Part shown: positions 50,896 through 62,619 of the stretch, one piece after another | Layout: each line of letters starts with the position of its first letter | Numbering within the stretch: the first letter of the stretch is position 1 | From: Anastatus disparis | Lineage: Eukaryota > Arthropoda > Insecta > Hymenoptera > Eupelmidae | Assembly: GCA_017163975.1 (NCBI GenBank) | Contig: JAFFSR010000004.1 | Coordinates: 868,001-932,000, forward strand | Reading direction: 5' to 3' | DNA: 64,000 nt | Notes under the pieces: model-generated | Database searches by the model: none | Seen by the model: the letters and a program-made list of their open reading frames with translations, nothing else | What the model was told of the DNA's origin: nothing | Translations under genes and position numbers: made by a program

Positions 50896-51079
50896 CGAAA
50901 AATTATCAGAAGGTATAATTAGTACAGAGTATATCTACAGTCGTTTGCTAATTCCCCTTTTTTTCTCATTTCTTATATGACCTTTTTCGAATTCCAACAC
51001 GAATTTTCGAGAAATGAAACTCGGAGACATTTTCTTTTTTTTTTCTTCTTTTTTTTTTAACATTTTCACCCTTGCCACC

Positions 51080-51430
51080 CTCATGAATATTTAACGTTAG
51101 TTTCCTGCGTCGAGTAACTGTCGCGCGTATTATTTCTTTTTCATAGATAATATGTATATACCCTGTACATGTTAAGAGATGATATACACATTTCTGTTTT
51201 TTTTTGTAAGAGAGTGCAGGATCGTTTTCGAGGATATTTAAGCTCGTGTAAAATATGTACAGGTATACTTCTATTTTTTTACACTTTTTACTGCCTGTTA
51301 GCTTTAAAATCTTTGTGATGCGTAATTAGAGCGCGGATTTTGTGTAACTAGACGGGGAATGGCGAGCTATGGAATGTCAACGTTATAGGATATTATGATG
51401 GGGGGAATTTCATACTCGCGTGTCTCGCGT
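51080..51430. promoter_or_regulatory. GC-richer island, candidate regulatory element
   Basis: The stretch contains TAACTGTCGCGCGTATTATT, GCGTAATTAGAGCGCGG (a homeodomain-type TAATTAG in a GC-rich frame), CTAGACGGGGAATGGCGAGC and ACTCGCGTGTCTCGCGTTG, between very AT-rich flanks. No exon-like open frame. Its identity as a conserved non-coding element is an inference. Confidence 0.3.
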
Positions 51431-54400
51431 TGAAACTAATATTATAATAATGGAAAAATCGATAAAATTTTATAATAAAATACATTTTAGAAAAAAAAAA
51501 TTGAATATGTATTTTAATTAAAAATGTTAAAAAAGTATAACATTATTATATTTTTTTTCAGGTGCGATATCAAATATAAATTTTCATTATTCATGTATTA
51601 TGATTTAAATTTTGAGCTAAAAAAAAGTTTGCTAAAGGTTATTGAAAATTTAGATAATATATGTTTAATAATATCATAAATTTTTGAATTTTATCTTCGT
51701 TGCTTGTAAAAGTTTTGGTAAAATAGAAAAAATGTGCAACTCTTTTTCCCAGAGAAAACTATATCTTTACCTAAGAACATTTTTAAAATTACTTTTTTAA
51801 AACAAGATTTCTAAATCATAGTTTATTTCAACTCAAGTAAAATATTGCACGTGTCTTAAGAAATAGTATGTATAGATACATACATATACATATGTGTGTA
51901 TGTGTGTTTAATTGTTGTTTACTCGCAATTTAAAGATAAATTTTATATAAGTAATGGATTACAAAAATAACGTTAAAAATACAGATAAAGTTATTTCATA
52001 TTGATTATATTAAATACTTTTTATGAAATTTAATTGTAAAAAAAATACTTTCAATCAACTTAATTTGCTATAATTTATAAATGAGAAATCAGTGAATTCA
52101 AATCTTTACATTTTGCAAATTCATATGACTAGATTCTCATAATATAACTTCTTCTGAACAAAAAAACAGGGAATTCCCATCTATTAATACAAAAACAAAT
52201 ATTTATTTTTCTCATGACTATGTAAGCACTATATAACTGACCCAATAAAAAATAACAACGCAATACTCACTCTGATTATATGCATTAAATAATCAACGAT
52301 TTTCCTCTTAGATCTCGAGACTATTAAGTCATTATTAAATCATTAATTAATTCAAGAATTAATTTTGTTATTGGATACAGAATGAACGTACATATTAAGA
52401 AATACAAAACAAGAAAATGTAATTCAATACACATATTTTTTAATAAGACGATATCAACAGTAAAGATGATTAAATATCCTAGGCGAATAAGTAAAGAGCG
52501 AACATAAGTTGGGGAAAATTTTCTTGAAAATGTTTCATTTTAATCTCAGTTTCCTCTTTAGTAGTTACCTTTAAAATTTTACTCCTCATACCGCTCCCCC
52601 TCCCCCTTTTTGTGTGTTTCCAGTATACTTGTTGTTTTACTCTTTACTTGTTAAGAAGCTAAACATGGACTTTGTAACAAGACTTTTGTTTTGCTTGGAA
52701 AACTATAACGGAACGTTATACGTCCACATGTTCTTTCTTGATGTTACCTTTTTTTTCAACCTTTTCTTTTTTTTTTCTTCTCCTTCTTTTCTTTTTTTAA
52801 TCTGTATTTATCTAATATTTTCTGTTTCTTTTTAAATGTTCTATTGTATTATGCTAAAGTTTAATAAAGGAAGATAAAAGGTAAAAGTAGTAGAGGGGGA
52901 GGGGGGATTATGTTTGATGAGAAAGAGAAATTTTAGTTAGCAAAAGAACATAGGAACTACACGTTTCTACCCTTGCAAGAAGTTTATTTCGCGGCATGAT
53001 TTATTGCTAAGATAATTAGAAAGCTTAAGTAAATGTGTTAAAAGGAACTTGTATTTTCTTAAGATGATATTTATAATTTTCTTAGTTTTTTTTTATTTCT
53101 TCTTATGATTATTAAATTTTAAACAATGACTATTATAATTACATTGTTGTAATTTTTACAGTGCAGTTCTATAACATTGGTGAAGTGTCATTGTGATAAC
53201 AGAAAAAATCACTCACATTTTTGTGTAGATTTTTAGAAATTTTTCTATATTGGAAATTTAAAAAAAAATCTATAAAATGAACATGTATTTCCACATTTCC
53301 ATTTATTTACATTTGTCTATACGTACATTTACATCGACCTAGTAAAAATAACGTTTACAATCTAAATAAGTGATGTGTATTCCAAGTATTTTATAAAAAA
53401 AAAAAAAAAACAAGTGTACTAGTACCAAACATATTAATGCATCTATATGTACGTATGTATATAAACAAGTACACGTATTACATATACAAGATGAAAAAGG
53501 CATGTAAAACCAACTAAGATGATATTTAGCCTTAGGCTTCAAAAAGAACAGGAGAAAAAGATGAATTTTACATTCTTTTTTTCCAAGACAATAGGGCTTA
53601 CATTTTTATTTTGTGTAACAGTAGAATAGAATGACGAAAATAACAAATGCCTTAGGAAATAAGGGTAACAAGGACATTGACAAACTAACCTATTCAAGGA
53701 ACATATCTTTAATTTTGCATTTTTTATACTTTTATTCGTATTTTTTTTTTCTTATAAGATAATATTTTGTGCGGTAGCTTAGAATTCAGTTCAATTAAGT
53801 AGTAATTTAAATTTTGAAATGACTTTTTTACTGTATAATCATCTAGATTCTTACTAATGAAAGTACTTGTTTATTAATTGTTGTTTTAATTAAATAAAAT
53901 GATCATTAATAATACTGAGATATTTTTTTATAAAAATTTTTTTTATACACTGTTTTATATTTTATTTTATATGTTAAAAGGTATTTGTGTAGTCTTATAA
54001 TTAAAAATTGATCTTACATTTTTTGTAAAAAGTTTTTTTATTTTAAGAATCTTTCAAACCATATATTAGATATGATAAATATTAATAGCATTTGTAAAAT
54101 ATAGATCTAATAAGGATCGAGCGTAATAACATTTTTTTCCCATTTAATTTTAACCCTTATTATTTGAGAAAGAAAAAAAAATATGTGAAAATTACTTTAA
54201 AGTAACATAAATTCCTTCGACGTAAGCTATACTGTTTATCAAAGTTTAGTTGAAACATTTTCGTTCGTGCGACCTAGTTTATTCTATAACGAATTAAAAC
54301 TTGTCTTAAAAGTCAAGTCAAGTCCATAGGGAATGGAGGTGCAGTGGATGGTGGGGGTATGGTATAAGGAGCCCAGGACAAAAGAGTTTAAAAAAGAATA

Positions 54401-55587
54401 CAAAAGACATTTGATGTAAATTAACAGAAGAAAGATATGTACATAAGGATGATAGAAAGTAGAAAATTAAATTGTGATAAGAAATTAGCATATTTTTGCT
54501 TGTATTAAGGAAGAGCTTATAAATTTTAACAATAGAAAAAGAGAGAAAGAGACGACGCATAAGTCAAGTTTGTTAGGTGTAATCGCATTCATCGTATATT
54601 CCTATTAAAGTTAAAGTCCATTTTAAAGTTATAGCTCGATGAAGATGCGTATGCGCTTGTAAAGACTTTGCTCAGCAAGTGAATTATTTGCTTAATTCAA
54701 ACTGTTTCTCCGGCTCTGAGGCTTGATGTCACCCAGAATTTCTTTTTTAGAATGTCTAATAGATATACTATCTCATTTTGAACTACCGAATAGACAAATT
54801 ATATAACAATATTTTTTCAATAATGAAAATTATTATGTCAATTTATAAAAAATATAATTATTGGATTTAAATTCACTATTACATAAAAATAATTAAGAGA
54901 TTTGAAAAAGTCATTCTGATCATAAGAACTCTAAGATTAACATGATATTTTCAGTGATGGCATTATTGTTTGTTCTATTGTTTTGATTAAAGAAGAAGAA
55001 TTAATAAATATCCAAAAGCAAAATAACATATTCAAGAAATTCTTTGCGTTGTAATGGTTTATGTTACAAGGATAAAAAAGACCTGATATTTCAAATAATT
55101 TGACATAAAAGTTATTTTAAAAAGTTCGTCAATATTAATTTTAATTTTCACTCAAATTCAAAACAAATTTAATCAAATCAAGCAACTTTGTAGGAATATT
55201 ATTTGCTGTTTTTAAAAAATATTTCTCGCATCATAAAAACCAGAAAGAAAAAAGTTTTTAACATTTAGAAAAAAAAAAAAAAAAATCTTTAAAAATTCGA
55301 TACTACAGATATATGGAAAATTTAATACTACAAGATTATTCCAGCAATTTATTCAGTTCTATCGTTTTTTATTCCGCTCTAGTGATCTTCCAAAACGTGA
55401 ATCCGATTCCTATTCATTGGTATCATTAATTAACGAAATGGCGACATTGTGGCTATTATACTACGATCGTTATATTGAACAGTTTCCGGACTGTTTTCTC
55501 ATTCAAAACGATTCTTTCTTTTTTTTGCTCTTTCTCTCTCTTTATCTTTTAACGTTATAAAGATTCGGATATACCCGAATACAAATA

Positions 55588-55618
55588 TATATAAGTGCCC
55601 GATGCAGTTTCGTTCGCC
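55588..55618 (+). promoter_or_regulatory. Weak candidate core promoter
   Basis: TATATAAG at 55,588-55,595 is preceded by the small palindrome ATTCGGATATACCCGAAT and followed by CAGTTTCGTTCGCC. The spacing from the TATA box to the initiator-like CAGTT (18 bp to its A) is shorter than the usual 30 bp, so a start further downstream near 55,618 would be needed. In AT-rich DNA, TATA matches are common; confidence is low. Confidence 0.2.
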
Positions 55619-55704
55619 AAAAGCATCGTGTTTCACCTTTATCTTCAAGACTTATTCAAACGCCGGATACAACTCATCAACACATTCTATTAATCTTTAC
55701 AATT

Positions 55705-55740
55705 TTGTATTTGGCTTTTCTCTTTATTGTTAGGTGAAAT
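55705..55740 (+). promoter_or_regulatory. Weaker candidate recursive splice site, plus strand
   Basis: A T/C-rich tract (TTTGGCTTTTCTCTTTATTG) leads into TTAG at 55,730-55,733, directly followed by GTGAAA. The acceptor half is strong; the donor half departs from GTRAGT at two positions. It has the same layout as the site at 3,157 but is less convincing. Confidence 0.28.
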
Positions 55741-57450
55741 TCAAACTTTAAACGTAAAGTTTTTCAAATTTTTTTTAATATTGAAGTTTCTAATTATCAA
55801 TTGATATTAATTGCGTCATATTATAAAAAAATTAAAAGTCTTTATTTATACATTTATAATTTCAATATATCAAAAAAGTAATTGAATTCAATTGATATAA
55901 AATCAGAAGGGTATCATACTAAAATTATTTCAAATGGATAGATATTTCAAGATAATATTGTACGCATTTTTTTCCAAACGATCACAACAATATTTGCATA
56001 AATTACAGTTCGCGTAGCACAACAAATCAGAGGAAGAAAAATAATCATCGGTTAAAAGAGAACAAAAAAGAAAAATAATACAGATACATCCACTACATGT
56101 ACATCCATTGAAAGAATAGCAAGTATATATTTCGTCTTTTTTTTGTTTTTTCTTTCTTTTATTTCACATTACCGTTGGGAAAATGCATGAACTATTTGTA
56201 CGCTTATATACCTACATGAGCGTATCCCCTCCCTCGTATATATAGGAAATAGTTAAAACATTGTATGTATCTTTATTGAACCGAGATATTGGCTAATATG
56301 GTTGGATGAAGACTTTAAAAAAAAGAAAAGAAATCCAAAAAAATGTTAAAAGAACTAGCTCTCCACTTTTTCTCTCTCCCAGGGGTAACATATTTATATT
56401 TCATCACTTTTCCATTCAGCTCCTTTAATGCTGCAGTACGATCTGCATTCTTTGTCTTCTTCTTTCCTTTTATTTTTTTCTTTCTTTTTTTACTCCTTTA
56501 CTCTCTTGTTCATTTGTCGAGTTAAAGAAACTCCAAGAGAAAGATCTAGTTTTCTTATATAGAGCCTTGAGGTTATGTATAATTACGTATACGAAAGAGG
56601 ACGAATCAACGTAAGAAGAAGATAGAAAAAAAAGAGGAGGAAAGAATAGTCTTTATATTCAAGGGTTTTTGCTTTTATACGATGGATTTATTCAATATGC
56701 TAATAGACGCGTAAGGTACTTTATTCAGAACGTAAGTTGAAAAAAAATAGCAGACAGGTCTACATAAATAATTGTCTCATAAGGATAAAAAAAAGCTTGT
56801 AATGTGAACGACTTGATAAAAATTGATAAGGTCATGCACTAGTGATAAATTTAAATGTTTTTAATAATTTAATTTTAAAGTAAGATATGTTTAGTGGTAT
56901 CCAGTCATTAATTTAATCTCTTAGCTCTTTTTACAGAAAAGTACATTGGTTGTGAAAAGCTGCGACCGAAAGTTTTTTTGACAAATTTTTATCAAACTAT
57001 ATATATGATGAAATGAGAATAGTAATGACGAATTTTATGAATCTCGAAATATTGTATTATTACCTTGAATATTGTATACTTCTTTAAATCATCAGATTAC
57101 ATATTACTTCATTTGTATAAAGTGCCCCAAAATTATGGATAGGCACGAATAACTCGTTAAAAACAAAAAAAATATAAAAGTTTTAGAGAAAAACTTTAGA
57201 CTATCCATATAAGGACTCATAATTTTGACTTCAAAAATAAAAAAAAAAGCAAAGAACTTCATGTTAAGATGTGTAGTTTGAATAGACTCTCAGACGATAT
57301 TGAAGGTCATTTTATGACTGCTCATTCTGTGTATATAAATGAGCTTGAAATAAGCTTGAATTTATATATCATCATCAATATTAAGGTGATCACTTAAATT
57401 CTTATCAATAAAAACTTGAGACTTATTTTTTCGAAAATGCTATTTTACTG

Positions 57451-58177
57451 ACTAGGAGAGTATCACAACTCCGGATCACGGATTTTGCTCAAACTTTGTG
57501 ATAAGTTTCCAAATGTCAAAATATGAAAGGAAAAATGTCAAAATATTATTTTTTCCCAAAGTTTTAGCGTGATAAACATCCCAATTTCAGCTTTTGTTAT
57601 TACACTGTTAAAAAATGCATGAAATTTGCTTCCAGTACATGCATTAAATTTTCTGAAAATACATTAAAATTATGATAAAATGTATTAATTTTCATGCAAA
57701 TCAGTATTAAATTTCATCTTAATAAATAAAATTTAATGATGATTTGCATGAAAATTAATACATTTTACCGTAATTTTAATGTATTTTCAGAAAATTTAAT
57801 GCATGTACTGGAAGCAAATTTCATGCATTTTTTAACAGTGTAATTAATGTTTTAAAAAGAAAAATCAGGTCCAATGTTTATCACGCTATAACTTTGGGAA
57901 AAAATAATATTTTGACATGCTATAACTACTGATTCGAAAGGATTTGAGCTCAACTTTCATTTGAAAAAAGTTTCAAGCTTCTAGCTATCAATGCTAAGGA
58001 ACTATATGCGTTTAAAAATCTAGTAACTTTTTTAGTGATTTTCTTTAACTGCCTATAACTAGGGACATATTGAGCGTTGGTGTCTAAAATTCTGTTTCCT
58101 TTCATATTTTGACATTTGGAAACTTATCACAAAGTTTGAGCAAAATCCATGATCCGGAGTTGTGATACTCTCCTAGT
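57451..58177. mobile_element. Inverted-repeat transposon with 83-bp ends, host of a nested MITE
   Basis: The ends are near-identical inverted repeats of 83 bp (57,451-57,533 and 58,095-58,177), starting CTAGGAGAGTATCACAACTC, with one mismatch. A second pair of arms (57,535-57,579 and 57,874-57,918) matches over 45 bp with one mismatch. The right arm has about 176 bp (57,919-58,094) with no partner on the left, so one arm has lost or gained sequence. TGA is present at both junctions (57,449-57,451 and 58,177-58,179), a possible 3-bp target duplication. There is no coding capacity. A 238-bp MITE is inserted near its centre. Confidence 0.82.
57603..57840. mobile_element. Nested 238-bp MITE with TA target duplication
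   Basis: It begins CACTGTTAAAAAATGCATG and ends with the exact complement; the arms match over about 100 bp with only a few differences, leaving a short AT-rich loop. TA flanks both ends (57,601-57,602 and 57,841-57,842), the target used by Tc1/mariner-type transposases. It interrupts the larger element, so it inserted later. The near-identity of its arms suggests that it is young. Confidence 0.88.
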
Positions 58178-58540
58178 GAGTTATTCAATCGTAATGCGCA
58201 TTTCTAGAGCACCCTGTATATTTTGAGAATATTAATTAAATTAATAACAGAGGTGATAAGGAATATATTTTATTAGCAATATCAGAAAGTCAAGGCCGGA
58301 CTAGGTAACTAGAACGGTTACCTGTGCAAGCCGCTACCATTAGCAGTGTGCGCAATAGTTTATTTTACTAGATTATTTTTGATCAATTTGAAAATTTTTA
58401 TCATAAAAAAATTTATTAAAAGAAATATTGGGAGTTGGCATTAATTCAGTTTAGAGTCAATTAAAGCATTTATCATAAATGTCAATGAAAATTAACAAAA
58501 AATATTTCAAATTATTTCCGATAGACAATTATGCATGATG
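58178..58540. other. Spacer with a short GC-richer patch
   Basis: 58,285-58,360 is mixed-composition (GGCCGGACTAGGTAACTAG, AAGCCGCTACCATTAGCAG) and may be a small transposon remnant. The rest is AT-rich. No gene. Confidence 0.45.
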
Positions 58541-58741
58541 ATTTTTTTTCATTTAACGTCACTGTATTTATGCTATCATTGCGATGCTAATTAGTGACGG
58601 AGATCGTTAGTATGTATTTGTAAATAAAGAACATGTAACGTACAGCGGTGCTTGTATAAATCAGCCGAGACCGGGATCCGAACTCGGGTCCTCAAGATTA
58701 CGAATCCATCGCTTTACCGACTGAGCCACTGAGACCTCATA
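58541..58741 (-). mobile_element. tRNA-derived SINE, family A, copy 7 (minus)
   Basis: On the minus strand, box A is TGGCTCAGTCGG (58,717-58,728, consensus) and box B is GAGTTCGGATCC (58,674-58,685, one change). The body has CAAGCACCGCTGTACGTTAC and CTCCGTCACTAATTAGCATC and an A-tail (T-run at 58,542-58,549). It lies about 360 bp right of the nested transposons. Confidence 0.88.
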
Positions 58742-59059
58742 TTTAAGAGCGACGAAAGCGCAAGGACATCATTTTTCCATGCTATCTTCCAACGAAAATG
58801 TAATTCATATACTCACCTTTCTTTTTATCCTTAAAAAGAAACCTATAAGTATATGCGTTTAACAAATACAACACTGATTACTTGAACATAAAATAACACA
58901 TTTATTACATTGTATAAACTGCGAAATTTATCCTAGATATGTATGTTTGGAAAAAAAAATTGTTATTTAAAATTAACAATGTAAAATGGTAACATTTATG
59001 CCATATTTGCACTCATGTAACCGATTCTGAAAAACTAAATTAATAGAATTTATAAATAA

Positions 59060-59338
59060 AAGCGGTAGTGCAGAGGTAAAGCACTTGGCTCGCGCTCTAG
59101 TGGACTGGAATTCGATTCCCCGGGCAAATTTTGGAAAAGTTTTTTCCAATTTTTCTGCGGAAGTAAAACCCGGAGACCACGAAAAATTTGGTCACTAAAC
59201 CCCACCGGGCAAAAAATTTGATTGTTAAAAAAGTTCCACTAGGCAAAAAACTTGAATATAAAAAAATCTACCTGGTGATGGCCGAAAGACAAAAGCCAAA
59301 GTGCTAGTCATGGCCAATAAAAATATAGAAGAAGAAGA
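59060..59338 (+). mobile_element. tRNA-derived SINE, family B
   Basis: A different tRNA-like head, with box A around GGTAGTGCAGAGGTAAAGC and box B GAATTCGATTCC near 59,108-59,119, is followed by a body unrelated to family A: GAAGTAAAACCCGGAGACCA, repeated GGGCAAAAAATTTG-like and AGGCAAAAAACTTG words, and CAAAAGCCAAAGTGCTAGTC. It ends in ATAGAAGAAGAAG, a GAA-type simple tail in place of poly-A. The changed tail implies a different partner LINE from family A. Only one copy is visible in the window. Confidence 0.8.
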
Positions 59339-62180
59339 TCTCGTATTTGACTTAATTATTCCAAGAAGATATTAAAAACATATTTATCCTTAATAATAAC
59401 GAATCCTCCATAGGAAAGATCAATCCCAAATAGTAAATAGTCTCGAAATGAGTTTTAAGCATTAAAAATAATTTGCTGAGAAAATAGCCTAGTCAGATAT
59501 CATTCAAAAAGTTCTTAAAAAAGGCACGCAAAACAATTTTATAATAATTAAATTTCATAAAAAATATGATAATTCACATACAATAATTCTTATTCATGTT
59601 AAATCAGAAAAAAATCTCGAACTTTATTGTATGTACACCTCCAACAGTCATAATTATTCTTTTTTTTTCACTTGTTTAATTAACGTTTTTCAGAAAATTT
59701 TTTCTACCTTTTATGGGTACTTTATGGATTTTTTCTAGAGTTATAAAAAACTTTAGTCCATCATCGCTACTGGAGTTAACTGGTAGCTACTAGGCAATAA
59801 ATATTTATTATTGTCATTAAGACGTTAAATGAAGATTAAAAAATTTTTTTTTAAGAATTCAACAACTACATTATAATTCCGTGACGTAAATGAATGACCA
59901 TTTTCAAGATTACTAAAATTAAGTAAATATATAAATAAGTATAATAAAATATGTTGTTTCATGGATTCTCTGAAATATGTTTATGCCTATATTTTTTTTG
60001 TTAAAAAAAGTATAAAATTTTAAGACAATGTATAAATTTTATTTCTTTCGACTCATAATAATTTTATGATTATTTCACGTAACTCTTGAGAAAAATAAAC
60101 AATATATTGAGATTAATAATTTGACGTTAGTCACGATGGTAAAATTAAATGATTTAGTTTAATTGTATTAGATTCTTGAAAAAAATAATACATTAAATCC
60201 AGATCCATAATGTGACGTTAGTCACGATAATGAAGTAAAACGATTTACTTTAATTTAACTTTTATCAGATGTTTATTGTAATTAAACTTTTGTTCTTTTC
60301 ACTAAAATAATACATGACTAACATTTATTTCCAAAAGCATTCAGGGACATATGTCATTACAAAAGTTTTTCCTCATCTAGAAAAATAAGAGAATTTTATG
60401 TGAAAAAAAAACAGTACAATCATTTAACTTAGTCTCGTCTATTTAATGATTCGTTCTACTCCGTTATTTGCACTTTTATTATTCCTCTATCATTGTAATT
60501 ATGTTTAATAATCTTTTAAGTACTCGGTAAATATTTTGATTAATCATTGCTAAAGTTTAATATGTATACAGATATTTTAAAATAAAACATTACTTCACCT
60601 TCATTGTATTAATAAATCTTTAGAATAAAATTTTCTTATCTTTTATCATCGCGAACACCTTTGAATTAATTATATCATTTTGTAATCTAAAATTTCTTTT
60701 ATATAATGTTCAAATAATATTATACAAATAGATTCATCGAAAAATATTGTGTAAAATGTATAGAAATATGCTCATAATAAAAATTAATAGAATTAGAATT
60801 ACCATCCATGAATAATTAATTTTGTTATTTCCTTTCAATTTCAATTAACAAATGTATCAAAAAATTCCTTTGTGGTTATGGTTTCTTTATTATTTCATTA
60901 CTTGGAAAACTGATTTGTCATCTTACATATTTTCAAAATTCTGTATTTTATGACGCGAACAAAAATCACAGCATTGACACATTTTATTTATTGACTGATT
61001 GATTGAAATTGGTTTTGCGAAAAAATGTTTAAATAACAATCGTAATAAAATCAATGTTTTGGAAATTGTTTTTCAAAAATCATTTATCAATCAATTTTTT
61101 TTTTAAGTAAACACAATAAATTTCTAAATAAAAGAAACTTTTTGTTTATTCCAATAAAAAAAATACTTCAATTGTTACATAAACATTTGTTAATAATTAA
61201 AATTATTTCTTTAAAATTTTTACAACAAATTTGTATTGATTTTATTAATTATAATATTAAAAAAACCATATTTTAAGAAATTACCAAAGGTGGTGTAATG
61301 AGCGGATGTATATAGAGCTTGTATCAACAACGATACTTGTTAAACAGCAACGATATTTATTCGTGTTTGATTTTTATTCTCAATGTATTTGAGTGTATGT
61401 ATTTAATTTTCAGTTATGAAATTACGTGAGTATGTATTTAATTTTCAGTTAAAATTTTTTTATTTTTTAGTGTAAGTGATTAGTATGTCTGTTATAGTTA
61501 AAATGTGTAATATTTTTCAAAAGTTTAAAAAAAATTGTATTTTGTTTATTAATTAATATACTTAACGTATTTAACTTAAAACGTAAAACTCAGAGGATAC
61601 GAAAGCTTAATATTGGAAGTAAATTAACTTTACCGATTTTGAGATAAACATTACTAAAACAGGTAATCAATATGGACAAGGTAGGATTAAACGTAACGTA
61701 CGAAAATTTCTGATTTTTAATCATTTTTTAAAAATTGTATTCAAAGTATTATTACTTAAGACATTACAATAGTCTTTATAGATGCAATTCATACGCGAAA
61801 ATCGAACCAATTTTTAAAAGATTAATAATTTATGTTAGAAATCATTATATATTGCAGTCTGTGTTAATATTGAAATGTAAAATTAATATTATGGTTTTTG
61901 TACAATAATAATTAATAAAATAATCATTGATAATATTATAATAACATTTTAGTTAATAATTTAAATATTTGAGGAAAAATGATGAATTAATATGCTAAAA
62001 TATACTATTTTATTGAAATTAATCACTTAATAGATTCTGCACATTATAATAATCATGATCATGACTTCTTAAAACTTTTATATAAAATAACCATAATACC
62101 AAAATATCGAATTAATTAAAACTTCATTACCAAGCAATTCATTAAATCTGAACATTTCATAAAAAAAAATCTCATCGCAT
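59339..62180. other. AT-rich spacer, no gene
   Basis: Very AT-rich. Apart from the imperfect repeat at 60,110-60,262 nothing is recognised. No open frame of 60 or more codons and no GC-rich island. Confidence 0.6.
60110..60262. repeat. Imperfect tandem repeat, 91-bp period
   Basis: TGACGTTAGTCACGAT occurs at 60,122 and again at 60,213, each followed by related sequence (AAATGATTTAGTTTAATT versus AAACGATTTACTTTAATT). The exactly conserved 16-mer contains a CRE-like TGACGT half-site and GTCAC, and is more conserved than its flanks. Confidence 0.7.
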
Positions 62181-62610
62181 CCCATTAAATGACCGCGAGC
62201 AATGTGCGCGTAATTCAATTAAAACAACCCCCCTCCCCCCCTTTCCATCCCCCGTATATACACAACGCTTCGACGGTATTAGTAATTGGCCCGATGTTTT
62301 GGTACGTGGTACGCGTACGAGACGCTTGTTAAAGCTTTCGTCGTTTGAGAGAAAAGGAGGGGGAGAGGGAAAAGAGTATCCTAGCGTTTGGGCTTGTACG
62401 CATGTGACTCACGTATGGTTCTATTACCCCCTGGTTCTTCTCCTCCTACTTCCCTTATTTTACCCTTCTCTCCCTTTTGGTAAAACCGGAAATCAATCGT
62501 CGAATTCACAAGACCGGAAAGAGAGCAAAGCAAGTCTTCCGGAAATCGAAGTCTCCTTTATAGTCCAGGCGGGATCTGTTTTGGTTTGGATGTTTCGTAT
62601 ATAGTCGCTA
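62180..62610. promoter_or_regulatory. GC-richer island, candidate regulatory element
   Basis: Contains CGAGCAATGTGCGCGTAATT, a C-run tract (62,227-62,251), GGTACGCGTACGAGACGC, a GGAGGGGGAGAGGG tract and two ACCGGAAA words. A 101-codon plus-strand frame (62,299-62,604) crosses it but includes a run of leucines from a CTCCT repeat, no recognised domain and no splice sites in phase. I read it as an island of complex non-coding DNA. Confidence 0.28.
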
Positions 62611-62619
62611 ATTTTTGCT

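Larger units (their letters stand above)
50369..57448. other. AT-rich spacer with islands and splice-like motifs
   Basis: No gene is supported. GC-richer islands lie at 50,870-51,430, 52,560-52,740, 54,250-54,720, 55,370-55,640 and 56,200-56,700. Strong acceptor-like tracts on the plus strand end at 51,561 (TATTTTTTTTCAG), 52,623 (CCCCCTTTTTGTGTGTTTCC then AG), 55,733 and 56,382. A poly-A run sits at 55,268-55,286. Open frames of 60-86 codons are low-complexity. Confidence 0.5.

Noticed and set aside
58811..58820. Minus-strand AAAG|GTGAGT donor
   Set aside because: Good hexamer but preceded by purine-rich, frame-less sequence and with no acceptor; expected by chance.
62299..62604. 101-codon plus-strand frame
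   Set aside because: Contains a leucine run from a CTCCT repeat and a GGGEG run from a G-tract. No domain and no flanking splice sites.
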